Shown: positions 12,131 to 22,760 of the stretch, piece after piece
Layout of the letters: the number at the start of each line of letters is the position of its first letter
Numbering within the stretch: the first letter of the stretch is position 1
Origin: Heterobilharzia americana
Taxonomy: Eukaryota; Platyhelminthes; Trematoda; Strigeidida; Schistosomatidae
Direction of reading: 5' to 3'
Assembly (NCBI GenBank): GCA_944470555.2
Contig: OX104131.1
Coordinates: 13,198,515 to 13,262,514, forward strand
Length of the DNA: 64,000 nt
Position numbers and translations under genes: made by a program
Notes under the pieces: generated by a model
Database searches by the model: none
The model's input: only the letters and a program-made list of their open reading frames with translations
What the model was told of the DNA's origin: nothing

Positions 12131-12522
12131 TGCATACTGCCATTTCTTAATGACTCTGTACCACATTCTTTCCGAAATTTTAAGAAATGGTGAATAGCAT
12201 AGGGTGGTTAAGATCATTGTTGATTGAAGTTGAAGAGTGATAGAATCTTAAATTAGCAACATTATAGCACCTTACTAATTAGGCTTTCTGTTCTAGACGC
12301 ATGACAATAAATGATGCAAAATATGCTTAAGGATTTTCAGGATACAGTTCAACGAAGATGGTGATGTATATATATGCAGTTTCGGAATTTACGCTTGAGT
12401 AAGTCACTTGATTTGAACTATTGCATCAACAACCACCACCGCTACCACCTGCAACTCGTCCAGAAATATCACAACCATCCCAGACACACAGAGACATGCT
12501 CACACCACTACTGCTCAAGTTG

Positions 12523-12560
12523 TGGAAGGAAGGAAGGAAGGAAGGAAGGAAGGAAGGAAA
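12523..12560. repeat. (GGAA)n microsatellite
   Basis: Eight consecutive GGAA units run from about 12524 to 12559. Confidence 0.9.
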
Positions 12561-12564
12561 GGTA

Positions 12565-12912
12565 CCTGACGATTGATTGGAAGAAGAGCTATCTTGTCAA
12601 ACTCCCAAACAAGGGTGGGCGACCTAAGTTTTTTCAAGGACAAGAACCGGCTCGGAATCATGCTGCTGTCTCTGTCCACCCTAAACTAGCAACATATTAA
12701 GCCACATCATCCTGGAGACACTAAACAATGCCTTGCATTCAAAATTACCACCAGAACAGGCTTGCTAGCTTGCTGGCTGGCTTCAGGAAAAACAAATCAT
12801 GCGTGAATCAAATTGCAACGCAACGCTATGCATCATCATAGAACAGAGTATAGAATGGCAGTCAACGGGATCCATACCTCAGTTTCATCGACTTTGAAAA
12901 GGCCTTCGACAC
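12565..12912 (+). pseudogene. RTE/SR2-like reverse transcriptase fragment
   Basis: Across shifted frames the + strand reads DWKKSYLVKLPNKGG, then AGFRKNKSCVNQIATQR, then FIDFEKAFD. In RTE-type reverse transcriptases the order is 'W...(I/L)VKLPKKG', 'QAGFR...SC.DQI.TLR' and 'FIDFEKAFDS', where the last carries the first catalytic aspartate. All three motifs are present in order but interrupted by stops and frameshifts. The piece ends abruptly at a family D SINE (about 12912). Confidence 0.75.
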
Positions 12913-13275
12913 CGGTGTTAGTTGATGGTGAAATGGAAATTTAGACGGCGGTTGGATTCGAACCAGCGACCATTGGGTTTCCGGCCCGATGCTCTACCAA
13001 ATGAACTACGAGGTCCAGTCATGTTACGGACCTCGTAGCTCAGGTGTTTGGACAGTTGGTGGACATGCATTAGAAATTGCAGGCTTACTAGATTGTGTCG
13101 TCGAGATCGAAAGTCGGAAAATCAGATTTCTATTCATTCTCTTCAATCATATTGTGGACATAGTAGCTCATTTGGTATAGCATAGGGCCGAAAACCCAGT
13201 GTTCGCTGGCCGAATCCTGCCTCTGTCCAAATTTTCATTCCACCTTCAATCATTATCCAGTAACAATTCTATGAG
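12912..13275. mobile_element. Family D tRNA-like SINE, inverted pair
   Basis: A minus-strand unit at about 12912-13015 (ATTCGAACCAGCGACC and TTTCCGGCCCGATGCTCTACC) faces a short plus-strand head at about 13027-13050. A plus-strand body follows at 13160-13275, with GTAGCTCATTTGGTATAGCA and the tail CACCTTCAATCAT. The tRNA-like core is GTAGCTCAGTTGGTAGAGCA followed by GGTTCGAATCC, which are good A and B boxes of a Pol III promoter in better copies (54268-54340). Confidence 0.7.
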
Positions 13276-13735
13276 TAGTCAGTTTATCGAAATATAACAT
13301 GTTAGATCAACTGGGCGTGGCTAGCTGACATAGATTAACCGGTAAACCTTAAATAAGAGGATCTTTTGCTAATTATTTATAAGTTTTATAGTCCAAAGTT
13401 GTATTTCTCACAGATGAGTTATTTCTCAAAGGTTAAAAATTGGTGTTAACACAGTTATTGTTCGAAGCTAACCAGCAAAGGTGAATAAGAGTGATCTGGT
13501 TGTTGAATTCTACAGTGATATCTAACTGCTCATGTAGTTTAGCAGTACATTTCATGAGTTCATAATACCATTGTTTGAGGGATTTCATCCTCATATCTGT
13601 GCCATTTTAACTTCAACGGATACCCTTTTGATACAACAGATGAACATTTGGAAAACTGCTCAGCTTTAGGAAATGTCGACGTAATTAATGCCGGATAGTT
13701 GGAGGTAATTGGCGGGAAACCCTGCCTTACTTATA
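13276..13735. other. Non-coding DNA, nothing recognised
   Basis: I see no supported gene or known repeat in this stretch. Confidence 0.45.
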
Positions 13736-13739
13736 TTTC

Positions 13740-13890
13740 GTCTTTATTGACAGTTGTCAGTAAGGTGTATCTGCAACCTCTAGAGAGCTGATTTCCCCTC
13801 CAAGAGATTCTAACCCACGTCACTCACTACTACAGTCGGGGAAGAGTTGTCACTGGGTATTCTGGCTGCAGTTGACCACGTGTAGCACTG
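13740..13890 (-). mobile_element. Family C tRNA-like SINE fragment
   Basis: It contains the degraded signature of family C, which also occurs at 57017-57140 and 59205-59350: GTCAGTAAGGTGTATCTGCAA, a GATTCTAACCCACGTCAC box-B-like block, and a TTCTGGCTGCAGTTGACC tail. Confidence 0.55.
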
Positions 13891-14079
13891 CACTCGATGC
13901 GCTGATTGGCCAGTTAGAGTTCATCTTGAAGTTGAGTCTGACACCATGGTCCACAGAGAATTCAGTCAATAAACTTGACAAGACAACATTAAATCAGACT
14001 ACTCTCCAAAAAATAACCGATGTAACTGTCAACGCGAACTGTGTAGTGTTTAAGGAGTTTACAAATCGAACATCAAACT

Positions 14080-14470
14080 TTCATTTCACCTTCAATCATC
14101 GCCCAGTATCAATACAAGTCTGCCAAACCACGGCTATCTCACTCAGGTAGCCGAAATGACAACCAACATGATGCTTCCTCTGTCTATTCCAATTAGATTT
14201 CGATTGAGATGAGAAGTTCTGAATCGGCAGCCAGTGTGAAAACGATTAAGCAGTGGAAACGCATCACGAATTAGCATAGCAGTCGGGCAAAAGACTTGGT
14301 GACTGAAGTAAAACAAAAATATTCTCAGCAATCAGTTCTCGTAGCTACCTTGGTAGAGCATCGGGCAGAAAATTCAGTGGTTCATGGATAGAATCCGGCC
14401 GCATTCCAAATTTTAATTTCACCTTCAATCATCACCAAGTATAAATACTAGTTTACTGAATCACGACTTT
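14080..14470 (+). mobile_element. Family D SINE composite
   Basis: The order is the tail motif CACCTTCAATCATCGCCCAG, a spacer (CTGAATCGGCAGCCAGTGTG, CGCATCACGAATTAGCA), then a second tRNA-like unit at 14335-14460. This matches the layout of 54040-54385, so the tRNA-like unit plus spacer propagates as a larger unit. The copy is 5' truncated and diverged. Confidence 0.65.
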
Positions 14471-15863
14471 CTCATCTAGATAGTCACATTGAAAATCGAT
14501 CATCTGAAAAATGATCGACGATTTCAATGAACCAATAGTTCCATTACCATTACTTCAATCATGGATTTTTCCAAAACAAGAATAACAAACATCGTGGAAT
14601 AAAATCGAATTCATTTCGTATCTCCTAAAAATCCCACATAAACACCAAAAGTAAAATTCTGTGTATTAGGCCATCAGTGTCCAGCATATCACATTCGATA
14701 CATTCCATTAGTAAAATCAACACCAAAAACATCTCTCTAATATACACATCAATGCAAATCATACGTATGGGAGGGAAGAGACGTCAACGACACAGTTCAC
14801 AACCCAATCAATCAATGCATACAGAGAACCAGTAAACAACAAATTGCACATTAAAATCAACCAGTTAACACACATTAAACAAAACAATATAAAAAGCAAT
14901 ACATGAATATGATGACAGATCAAGGTGATGGGGACTCTGATAAGGAACGTGGTGCCGAGAACAACAAACATGATGTACAAAGAGCATGGATTTATACCAG
15001 TAAAGGAATGTGACATAATTAAGATATAAAGAATAAAGTTGAATCGAAAATCATGCGAATGTGCATAAGCTTCGGCGATTATAAGCAATAAATATATTTC
15101 AAAGACAAATGGGGATTTCGATTGAGAGCAAGTATTCCTCATGCTCTGATATCATATGGGGAAGAAATGAAAACCTAACAGCTTCCACGTTCCTGCTGCT
15201 TCCACAACAATCATCATTCCACGACAAATAATACTTCTGATTAATATATAAACCGAGATGAAAGCATGAAATAAATAGACAATTCCACAAGACAATTAAT
15301 ACAACGTGAAACACAAACTCACACTATACACATAACCTGACTTTCAGTCAATCAATTCCTGACACTTCAACACAACGTACAATTCTACTACTTCACAATC
15401 AATTGATTAACTTGAAAACTGTGTTTTAGTCGACTACATGACCCCCATCAAGAGACAATATACTTACCAATACCACCGCATCCTACAACATCACACCATA
15501 TCTCCATGACTACCTTCTCGGTACATCTTCACAGATTCATTCACTCTAACCACCCTATTCATCATTCACACATACATGCTACAAGTAAATCAATTTATAT
15601 AATTCGACAGTAACACGAAGACCTATCACATACACATCACCTTCTATAATCATGTTCATCACTTCATCGACTACTGTCAATTTCGTAACTGGATAAGTTA
15701 GTACGATGCATGCATTCAGTTGGCGATCATATTGCCAACTCAATTCATCCCCTTCAAATCATAGTCTAATGAACACACTCGTTTACAGCACACATGTATC
15801 ATCCAATTTCTCGACTTCACATTTAACACACTGATGAATCAATATTATGGAATATTGATTACC

Positions 15864-16163
15864 TCACAGTTCATTTTCAATGAATTCCTTACAAACTAGT
15901 CTGATCACACTTAAAAATAATCTCCTAACTACACTTCTTTCATAAACCATAGGATAGAACCTATTCAATGACAAATATCGGCCAGGTGAAGTAGACTGAT
16001 GACAAATCCTGTGTACTATCAAACCATCTTCATTCACTTCAATGCTCGAATCCACGAAATTTATTCCATCTAACATTTCATGTTCACATGTAGATTTCAC
16101 ATCTGAATGAACTGAAATAAAACATGTGAGTAGGTTCGTTGCATCGACTTCCCTCTCACACAC
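15864..16163 (-). pseudogene. Penelope-like reverse transcriptase C-terminal fragment (left arm)
   Basis: The 99-residue frame contains INFVDSSIEVNEDG, HQSTSPGRYLSLNR and YERSVVRRLF. In Penelope-like reverse transcriptases the matching order is '(L/I)NFLD..(I/V)...DG', 'RKPT.T.RYL.F.S.HP' and 'K.SVVR.LF.RA', which lie after the YxDD box. The upstream fingers and catalytic parts are not present here. The right arm holds the mirror copy at 20631-20930, which differs by one residue (R/Q in SPG-R-YLS). Confidence 0.75.
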
Positions 16164-16559
16164 ACATCATGAAAGCATCATAAACACATGTCAAATACAA
16201 TTCAGTCTGTTTGATGGTATCACTCACTCTTGTATTCTCCAAGTGGCTTATTACTTCAAGATTATAAACATGCTGACCATAGTTGTTACGAATGCCATAG
16301 AATGAGTTGAGTGCCCAGTCTCACTGAACCTGTCTGTATAACAATATACTTTGATCTTATCATCCCAGTGTAGATGGACATTGGTAGTTAGTGGAATCAA
16401 TGATTCGCATCTCCTCCTATTCGGGACTCATCAGTTCGATGTACCTGCTTCCCACTGAATGATGTTGTTCCCATCGGGATTCGGTGCAATCAATGACGGT
16501 ATAATACAAGCAATAGCATTATCCCAGTGTGTTCAGAGAGTCAAGAGAAGATATTTCTG

Positions 16560-16592
16560 AAGTTTCCGGTGTGTAAGTGACACCTTCTTCAG
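16560..16592 (-). ncRNA. PLE-type hammerhead-like motif (left arm)
   Basis: The minus strand reads CTGAAGA, then a GGTGT/ACACC hairpin, then GGAAAC. The layout CUGANGA-stem II-GAAA is that of minimal hammerheads known in PLE terminal repeats. An extra G before GAAA and an A opposite G at the base of stem II weaken the match, and I could not define stem III and the cleavage triplet. The mirror copy lies at 20202-20234. Confidence 0.4.
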
Positions 16593-16809
16593 TAGAATAT
16601 ACATATATATACATTTTTATTAATATGAAAATATATACTGTGAAATGATACACACCAAATGTATATATTTATTGAAGTAGGTTATTGGTTAGGTGATTTT
16701 TCTGTTTAGCTAGAGTAAATGAGATTAGTGATTACAAATTCATGGTTGTTATTATTGTCATTATTCAACGAATATATAAGATATGATAATCTTGTTAGTT
16801 ACGGTTTGC

Positions 16810-17100
16810 AGAAGAGCCGAGGACGCGCGTCTCGTCCTATTCGGGACTCGCTAGTTAGATATATCTGCATCCCAGTGAGTGTTGTTCCACTGAGACTCGA
16901 ACCTCGTACCCATCACTCCAAACGCGAAGGCGTTATCCACTATGGGACAGAGGAACAATAGCCACTTCTTGTACAACAGGTAGTAGTTATTACCACAACC
17001 AACCGAATTATTATAATTAACATTCAGGCGATATCAAGGCATCCGCACAGGAGCCCATATGCCAATAGAGGTCGAACAGTTCGATTCAACAAAACAACGG
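16810..17100 (-). mobile_element. Sm-alpha-type SINE, degraded, with inverted tail
   Basis: The minus strand carries the hammerhead region at about 16825-16870 with a damaged core (CTAGCGAG for CTGANGAG, and GAGA for GAAA). A tRNA-like B box (GACTCGAACC, read from the + strand) follows at about 16895. From about 17025 a plus-strand tail (GGCATCCGCACAGGAGCCCA) is fused, so the copy is a rearranged dimer. It lies just inside the left arm. Confidence 0.7.
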
Positions 17101-18423
17101 AGAATAACAAGTATGTCGATAAATATATAAGATAGTCAAAGTGTGTGTATGTGTGTTTGTGTATGTTGAAGAATGTGTTGTTCCTTGTACTTTTATCTAT
17201 ACATTGTAAATAATTATCATTGTTATTGTAGCTTCAATTAGAAAAGGTCGTCACTGCTTGTTTTGGTGTATTAATGTTTAAAGTTACGGATGGCAAGAGC
17301 TTCAATAAATTTAAGCACTCGGTTCTGACCACTTTTATGTAGTACTTTAAAGGCTATTTTCATGTCTATCCTATGGTTAGTTTCTAGTATATGTTAAGCG
17401 ATAGACGAAAATGGATGTTTGCCAAGTTGTTGACAAGTTAATTTCTTCTTTTCTGTTTATGGTATTTAGTATTATTAAAATTGTGCACGGCTTCAGAAGT
17501 TCATCTTTCTTCTTACGAATATAAACCTTTTCCCAATATGTCTACAATTTCAAAGTCAATCATGTGTCCCTTTTCGGTTGCCTGCATAATTATTGCTGAT
17601 AGTTGCTCTAAATTTTTTTAATTCCTCTTGATTCCCCGGTGAGTGTTTCGTACATAACTTGTGTTCATCACTCAGCTTAACTTTTAGCAGTCCAACATTA
17701 ATTAGCTTCACATTTCAAACATTTAATTTTGTTCTGTATCATCTTAAGAATTGTATCTTTCACTTCGACTAAGATCTTTTCTAGTGAATTTGAAGGTTTA
17801 AATTAGACTTTAATACCATGCTAGGCGCATACTTTTTCAATCTGTTCATTGGCACCTTTCCAATATGGTATAGTCATAGATGACACCCATGATTTTGTTT
17901 TACCTTTATTACTAGTAGTAGTATTTACTGTTTTATTCATTTGACCGATAATGTTGTTCAAGAACCTTTTAGGCTTTCCATTTTCCATTGAAACATGCTT
18001 CATTCAACAGATTTCATTTTCTAAATCATTAGGATCGGTTACGATGTTTTTCATTCTGTTTAGTAGGTTCGCTGTGACACTAGCTTTTATTTTAGTTGGA
18101 TAATCCGATTGAAAGTCTTAATATTTATCGGAATATGCTGGTTTTCTGTATATTTTCATACTGAATTTACCTTCAATCGTTCTCTGGATAGGACAATCTA
18201 TAAAGTTTTAAGTCTCATCCTTAGATTCTATTTCACTGATGAATTTAATGGAATCTGAAACAGAATTTATATGTTCTAAAAATGTCTGTTGGTTTACTTT
18301 CTGAAGAATGAAAAATATATCACCCGTATATCTATACCGATTTCTGGATTGGCATTGGACACTTCTTAAAGCTCTTTTTTTTCTAAAGCTTGCATATATA
18401 GAGATTCAATACAACTGAAAGTG

Positions 18424-18918
18424 ATATTCATCATAGACTGACATCAGTTGGGGGAACCATTGAAAATCCGGGAGCACTGGACATCTGTTTCGTCCTAGTA
18501 TGGGACTCCTCAGCAGTACGCACCCACGATCCAGCTAGGGGTGAAACTCAGGACCTTCAGGTTTCACGGCGAACGTGTTAACCATTCAGCCACTGAGTCG
18601 GTTTCCAGTGGTTCACAATTTCCAACTTCTGTCAATTCACTACATAGTGTGACTGTCACCCAAGGTCTTCAGTTAGCATCCATTTCACTTCCGACTGGTT
18701 GACCCCACAGGTCACGGCTTCTCATTACAACTTCCTAACATCCATCTGGAAGTAAGTCACTAATGAGCACAATAGAGTAATGTATTTTTGAGATGAATGG
18801 GGATTTTTAATTTAGGATGAAACAGCTGTCCAGTGCTCCCAGATTTCCAATGGTTCCCCAACTGATGTCAGTCCATGATGAATACTACTTCTAAATTAAA
18901 AATCCCATTCATCTCAAA
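18424..18918. mobile_element. Family B SINE inserted in the PLE, with 16-bp target duplication
   Basis: The insert is flanked by AATACAACTGAA(A/G)GTG at 18408-18423 and 18919-18934, a 16-bp direct duplication with one mismatch. The main copy (18424-18790) is minus strand: tail, hammerhead, tRNA-like part, head. A shortened plus-strand piece (about 18830-18905) follows. Removing the insert rejoins the PLE frame region. The SINE is therefore younger than the PLE, and its fold-back form was probably present at or soon after insertion. Confidence 0.85.
18473..18521 (-). ncRNA. Hammerhead ribozyme motif in family B SINE (intact core)
   Basis: Minus strand, 5' to 3': stem I strand GCGTACTG, core CTGAGGAG (fits CUGANGA), stem II GTCC...GGAC, GAAA, a minimal stem III AC-AGAT-GT, cleavage triplet GTC, then CAGTGC. 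CAGTGC can pair with GCGTACTG through six pairs, one of them G-U. All invariant core residues are present. Comparison with the known schistosome hammerhead is by motif only, and no activity has been shown for this copy. Confidence 0.75.
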
Positions 18919-20201
18919 AATACAACTGAAGGTGTTGATGAATCCACTGCAACTCTATTTGACTGACGGTACATTCTATCTCTAAGTGTGAAATGCGTAG
19001 ATCTTAAGCATAGTTTCAAATAATTTTATAATATCGTCTATTGAAAGTGGACATTCACATATCACATCTTGGTTATTATTGATAGTAATTCTTGCAATAT
19101 TTAAACATTCACATATTGGTATACTAGTGAAAAGAGAAATTACATCATGACTTGCCATAATTGTATCCTCTCTTATGCTCATATTTAATAGTTTATCTTT
19201 GAAATCCTGTGCATTTTTAATAGTTGAAGAAATGTCATATTGGAATGGTTTCAGAATTCTAGATAAATATTTCGACAGACGATAGGTTATGGAATAAGAA
19301 TAGCCATTTTGTGGATTTTTGATCTACCATAGAATCTAACTGCTGTGTTCATGTTACAATGGTAATGAATACCATGTTATATTTCCAAGCCTCAATTTCA
19401 TTTTCCTAAGTAATTTGCACGTTTCAGCCTTCATTTTATTTAATGTCCTTGACTGTTTATCATTTGGGATAAGTTCATATGGTCCGGTTTCCATTATATT
19501 GTAGTACTTTCTTTTCATAATTTTCTATATTCAACAGGACCTTCACTACTTTCGTCTGCTTTCGTTATGACTATTGCCTTGTCAGATATTAAAGTTTTTA
19601 AAGCCGCTAGTTTTGCTTTCATTAAGTCAGAAGCAACACGCTTCTCATTTGCTATGATAGCTCTGACTTTATGACATATTGTGTAGCCTTCTTGTTTCGG
19701 CATAAACGATAAAACTGGTTCCATAATTACAGCTAATTCGATTGTTTTTACAGACTTTCTGGACAAATCAAAATTGACCTCTTCCTTCAGTAACGTCATT
19801 TAGTTGCTTGTTGCATAATTCACATATCACTCCTGTATCGTATGAATCGGTATTTTATTGTCACATTTTAATTTACTTCAATTGTTTAGCTGTTCAAAAT
19901 TCCGAAATGACATCTGCTTAATATTTTGGAAATATCTCCATTCTCGATCCTGACATAATTTAATTATATCGAGAAACTGATTGTAAGGAATACGTTTATG
20001 AGATCTTCGCTAGTCTACATATTCGTTGAACAATGACAATAATAACAACCATGAATTTGTAATCACTAATCTCATTTACTCTAGCTAAACAGAAAAATCA
20101 CCTAACCAATAACCTACTTCAATAAATATATACATTTGGTGTGTATCATTTCACAGTATATATTTTCATATTAATAAAAATGTATATATATGTATATTCT
20201 A

Positions 20202-20234
20202 CTGAAGAAGGTGTCACTTACACACCGGAAACTT
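20202..20234 (+). ncRNA. PLE-type hammerhead-like motif (right arm)
   Basis: The + strand reads CTGAAGA, then GGTGT-loop-ACACC, then GGAAAC. This is the mirror of 16560-16592 and carries the same reservations: the core layout fits, but the base of stem II and stem III do not fully satisfy the consensus. Confidence 0.4.
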
Positions 20235-20273
20235 CAGAAATATCTTCTCTTGACTCTCTGAACACACTGGGAT

Positions 20274-20454
20274 AATGCTATTGCTTGTATTATACCGTCA
20301 TTGATTGCACCGAATCCCGATGGGAACAACATCATTCAGTGGGAAGCAGGTACATCGAACTGATGAGTCCCGAATAGGAGGAGATGCGAATCATTGATTC
20401 CACTAACTACCAATGTCCATCTACACTGGGATGATAAGATCAAAGTATATTGTT
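20274..20454 (+). mobile_element. Sm-alpha SINE remnant in right arm (mirror at 16340-16520)
   Basis: It carries AGCAGGTACATCGAACTGAT followed by a stem II-like block, but GAAA is lost (GGAGGAGA) and the cleavage region is changed (ATC then ATTGATT). The tRNA-like part is largely missing. The identical mirror copy in the left arm shows it predates the arm duplication. Confidence 0.7.
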
Positions 20455-20630
20455 ATACAGACAGGTTCAGTGAGACTGGGCACTCAACTCATTCTATGGC
20501 ATTCGTAACAACTATGGTCAGCATGTTTATAATCTTGAAGTAATAAGCCACTTGGAGAATACAAGAGTGAGTGATACCATCAAACAGACTGAATTGTATT
20601 TGACATGTGTTTATGATGCTTTCATGATGT

Positions 20631-20930
20631 GTGTGTGAGAGGGAAGTCGATGCAACGAACCTACTCACATGTTTTATTTCAGTTCATTCAGATGTGAAAT
20701 CTACATGTGAACATGAAATGTTAGATGGAATAAATTTCGTGGATTCGAGCATTGAAGTGAATGAAGATGGTTTGATAGTACACAGGATTTGTCATCAGTC
20801 TACTTCACCTGGCCAATATTTGTCATTGAATAGGTTCTATCCTATGGTTTATGAAAGAAGTGTAGTTAGGAGATTATTTTTAAGTGTGATCAGACTAGTT
20901 TGTAAGGAATTCATTGAAAATGAACTGTGA
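20631..20930 (+). pseudogene. Penelope-like RT C-terminal fragment (right arm)
   Basis: This is the mirror of 15864-16163 and has the same motifs (INFVDSSIEV and YERSVVRRLF). Its sequence differs clearly from the corresponding segment of the central PLE, so arms and centre appear to derive from different PLE lineages. Confidence 0.75.
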
Positions 20931-22343
20931 GGTAATCAATATTCCATAATATTGATTCATCAGTGTGTTAAATGTGAAGTCGAGAAATTGGATGATACAT
21001 GTGTGCTGTAAACGAGTGTGTTCATTAGACTATGATTTGAAGGGGATGAATTGAGTTGGCAATATGATCGCCAACTGAATGCATGCATCGTACTAACTTA
21101 TCCAGTTACGAAATTGACAGTAGTCGATGAAGTGATGAACATGATTATAGAAGGTGATGTGTATGTGATAGGTCTTCGTGTTACTGTCGAATTATATAAA
21201 TTGATTTACTTGTAGCATGTATGTGTGAATGATGAATAGGGTGGTTAGAGTGAATGAATCTGTGAAGATGTACCGAGAAGGTAGTCATGGAGATATGGTG
21301 TGATGTTGTAGGATGCGGTGGTATTGGTAAGTATATTGTCTCTTGATGGGGGTCATGTAGTCGACTAAAACACAGTTTTCAAGTTAATCAATTGATTGTG
21401 AAGTAGTAGAATTGTACGTTGTGTTGAAGTGTCAGGAATTGATTGACTGAAAGTCAGGTTATGTGTATAGTGTGAGTTTGTGTTTCACGTTGTATTAATT
21501 GTCTTGTGGAATTGTCTATTTATTTCATGCTTTCATCTCGGTTTATATATTAATCAGAAGTATTATTTGTCGTGGAATGATGATTGTTGTGGAAGCAGCA
21601 GGAACGTGGAAGCTGTTAGGTTTTCATTTCTTCCCCATATGATATCAGAGCATGAGGAATACTTGCTCTCAATCGAAATCCCCATTTGTCTTTGAAATAT
21701 ATTTATTGCTTATAATCGCCGAAGCTTATGCACATTCGCATGATTTTCGATTCAACTTTATTCTTTATATCTTAATTATGTCACATTCCTTTACTGGTAT
21801 AAATCCATGCTCTTTGTACATCATGTTTGTTGTTCTCGGCACCACGTTCCTTATCAGAGTCCCCATCACCTTGATCTGTCATCATATTCATGTATTGCTT
21901 TTTATATTGTTTTGTTTAATGTGTGTTAACTGGTTGATTTTAATGTGCAATTTGTTGTTTACTGGTTCTCTGTATGCATTGATTGATTGGGTTGTGAACT
22001 GTGTCGTTGACGTCTCTTCCCTCCCATACGTATGATTTGCATTGATGTGTATATTAGAGAGATGTTTTTGGTGTTGATTTTACTAATGGAATGTATCGAG
22101 TGTGATATGCTGGACACTGATGGCTTATTACGCAGAATTCTGCCTCATTTTTCTCGTTGAACGCCCACTTCATCACTTTCGTTTCACTGTGTGGAATTGC
22201 TAGCTATGAGTCGCAATTATGTGTAACTTCTTTCGAATGCTCAAGACACTACTTATAGGCATTGTGTTCAGTAGTGCGCACTGCAGTTTTAGATGTTCCC
22301 TGCATATATTGATTGATTAGGCCGTGAACTTCTTCATTCATCT

Positions 22344-22345
<2 letters not shown>

Positions 22346-22418
<73 letters not shown>

Positions 22419-22419
22419 A
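22346..22419. repeat. (TA)n microsatellite
   Basis: An almost uninterrupted TA run of about 37 units, with one G substitution near 22406. Confidence 0.95.
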
Positions 22420-22599
22420 TTTTCATCAATTTCTGGATGGGAAAAATGTATCTGTTTTGCTTTGACTATTAAAATATATCTATTTTTAATGTAGTGTTTA
22501 TGGGTAAAATTTGTAGTAGACGAAATGAATTCGACTTTATCTCGGAATGTTTGTTTTTCTTAAAAATTTAAATCAAATGGTCCCTTTGGTAAATTTAAA

Positions 22600-22760
22600 C
22601 AGTGTAGTGAGAAGACGAAGATTATCTGAAGCTTCATTGACTCTTCGGTAAATTTTCACATAAACAGTTCGATACGTCCATATGTGATCAGATTGTTCGA
22701 AATGTATAGCGTTAATTTATTACAAATTTTAGATAATCTTCGTCTTCTCATTACTCTGAT
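22600..22760. repeat. Short inverted-repeat element
   Basis: GTGAGAAGACGAAGATTATC near 22608 is matched in reverse complement by GATAATCTTCGTCTTCTCAT near 22732. Between them lies TGTGATCAGATTGTTCGAAA, which is also found at 39488-39507. The two loci belong to one small non-autonomous repeat family. Confidence 0.6.

Larger units (their letters stand above)
14655..16775 (-). repeat. Left arm of a 2,121-bp mirror inverted repeat
   Basis: The segment is the reverse complement of 20019-22139 with very few differences. Paired positions always sum to 36794: outer ends 14655/22139, inner ends 16775/20019, and three ORF pairs in between. There is therefore no net insertion or deletion. The arm carries a PLE reverse-transcriptase fragment (15864-16163, minus), a degraded Sm-alpha unit (16340-16520, minus) and a PLE-type hammerhead-like motif (16560-16592, minus). 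The ORFs at 14759-15142 and 15099-15314 have no recognisable domain. Confidence 0.95.
17270..19990 (-). pseudogene. Penelope-like element (RT plus GIY-YIG), decayed, central part
   Basis: Read on the minus strand, the pieces run in PLE order. First is an N-terminal segment (19515-19799) with LISDKAIVITKADES, like the 'L..D..IVI..ADKG' motif. Next comes PYELIPNDKQSRTLN (about 19440). At about 19100-19260 lie LSKYLSRILKPF and ASHDVISLFTSIP, which matches 'SFDVVSLFTNIP' with its catalytic Asp kept. The YxDD region follows (about 18310-18345), then PTKIKASVTANLL, then SMTIPYWKGANEQIEKV (17821-17890). A GIY-YIG C-terminal end reads HILETNHRIDMKIAFKVL (about 17330-17400). The YxDD box reads RYTGDI, so one catalytic Asp is replaced by Gly. 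Frameshifts, stops and a 495-bp SINE insertion (18424-18918) show it is dead. It fills the spacer between the two mirror arms. Confidence 0.85.
20019..22139 (+). repeat. Right arm of a 2,121-bp mirror inverted repeat
   Basis: This is the reverse complement of 14655-16775 with near identity and no net indel. It contains the Sm-alpha remnant (20274-20454, plus), the PLE-type hammerhead-like motif (20202-20234) and the PLE RT fragment (20631-20930). The frames 21480-21695 and 21652-22035 are open but match nothing known. The few differences cluster at the outer end, around the block facing GTGTATTAGG (14661-14670). A diverged partial copy of the arm's outer sequence (TTGATTGATT...GTGAACT) recurs at about 22305-22335. 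Confidence 0.95.

Noticed and set aside
14759..15314. Protein-coding genes (127- and 71-codon frames duplicated at 21480-22035)
   Set aside because: The frames are identical in both arms only because the arms are mirror copies. They have no known domain, overlap each other and show no splice or start context.
14655..22139. Maverick/Polinton transposon, suggested by long terminal inverted repeats
   Set aside because: The interior encodes only PLE reverse transcriptase and GIY-YIG pieces. No DNA polymerase B, integrase or capsid-type genes are visible.
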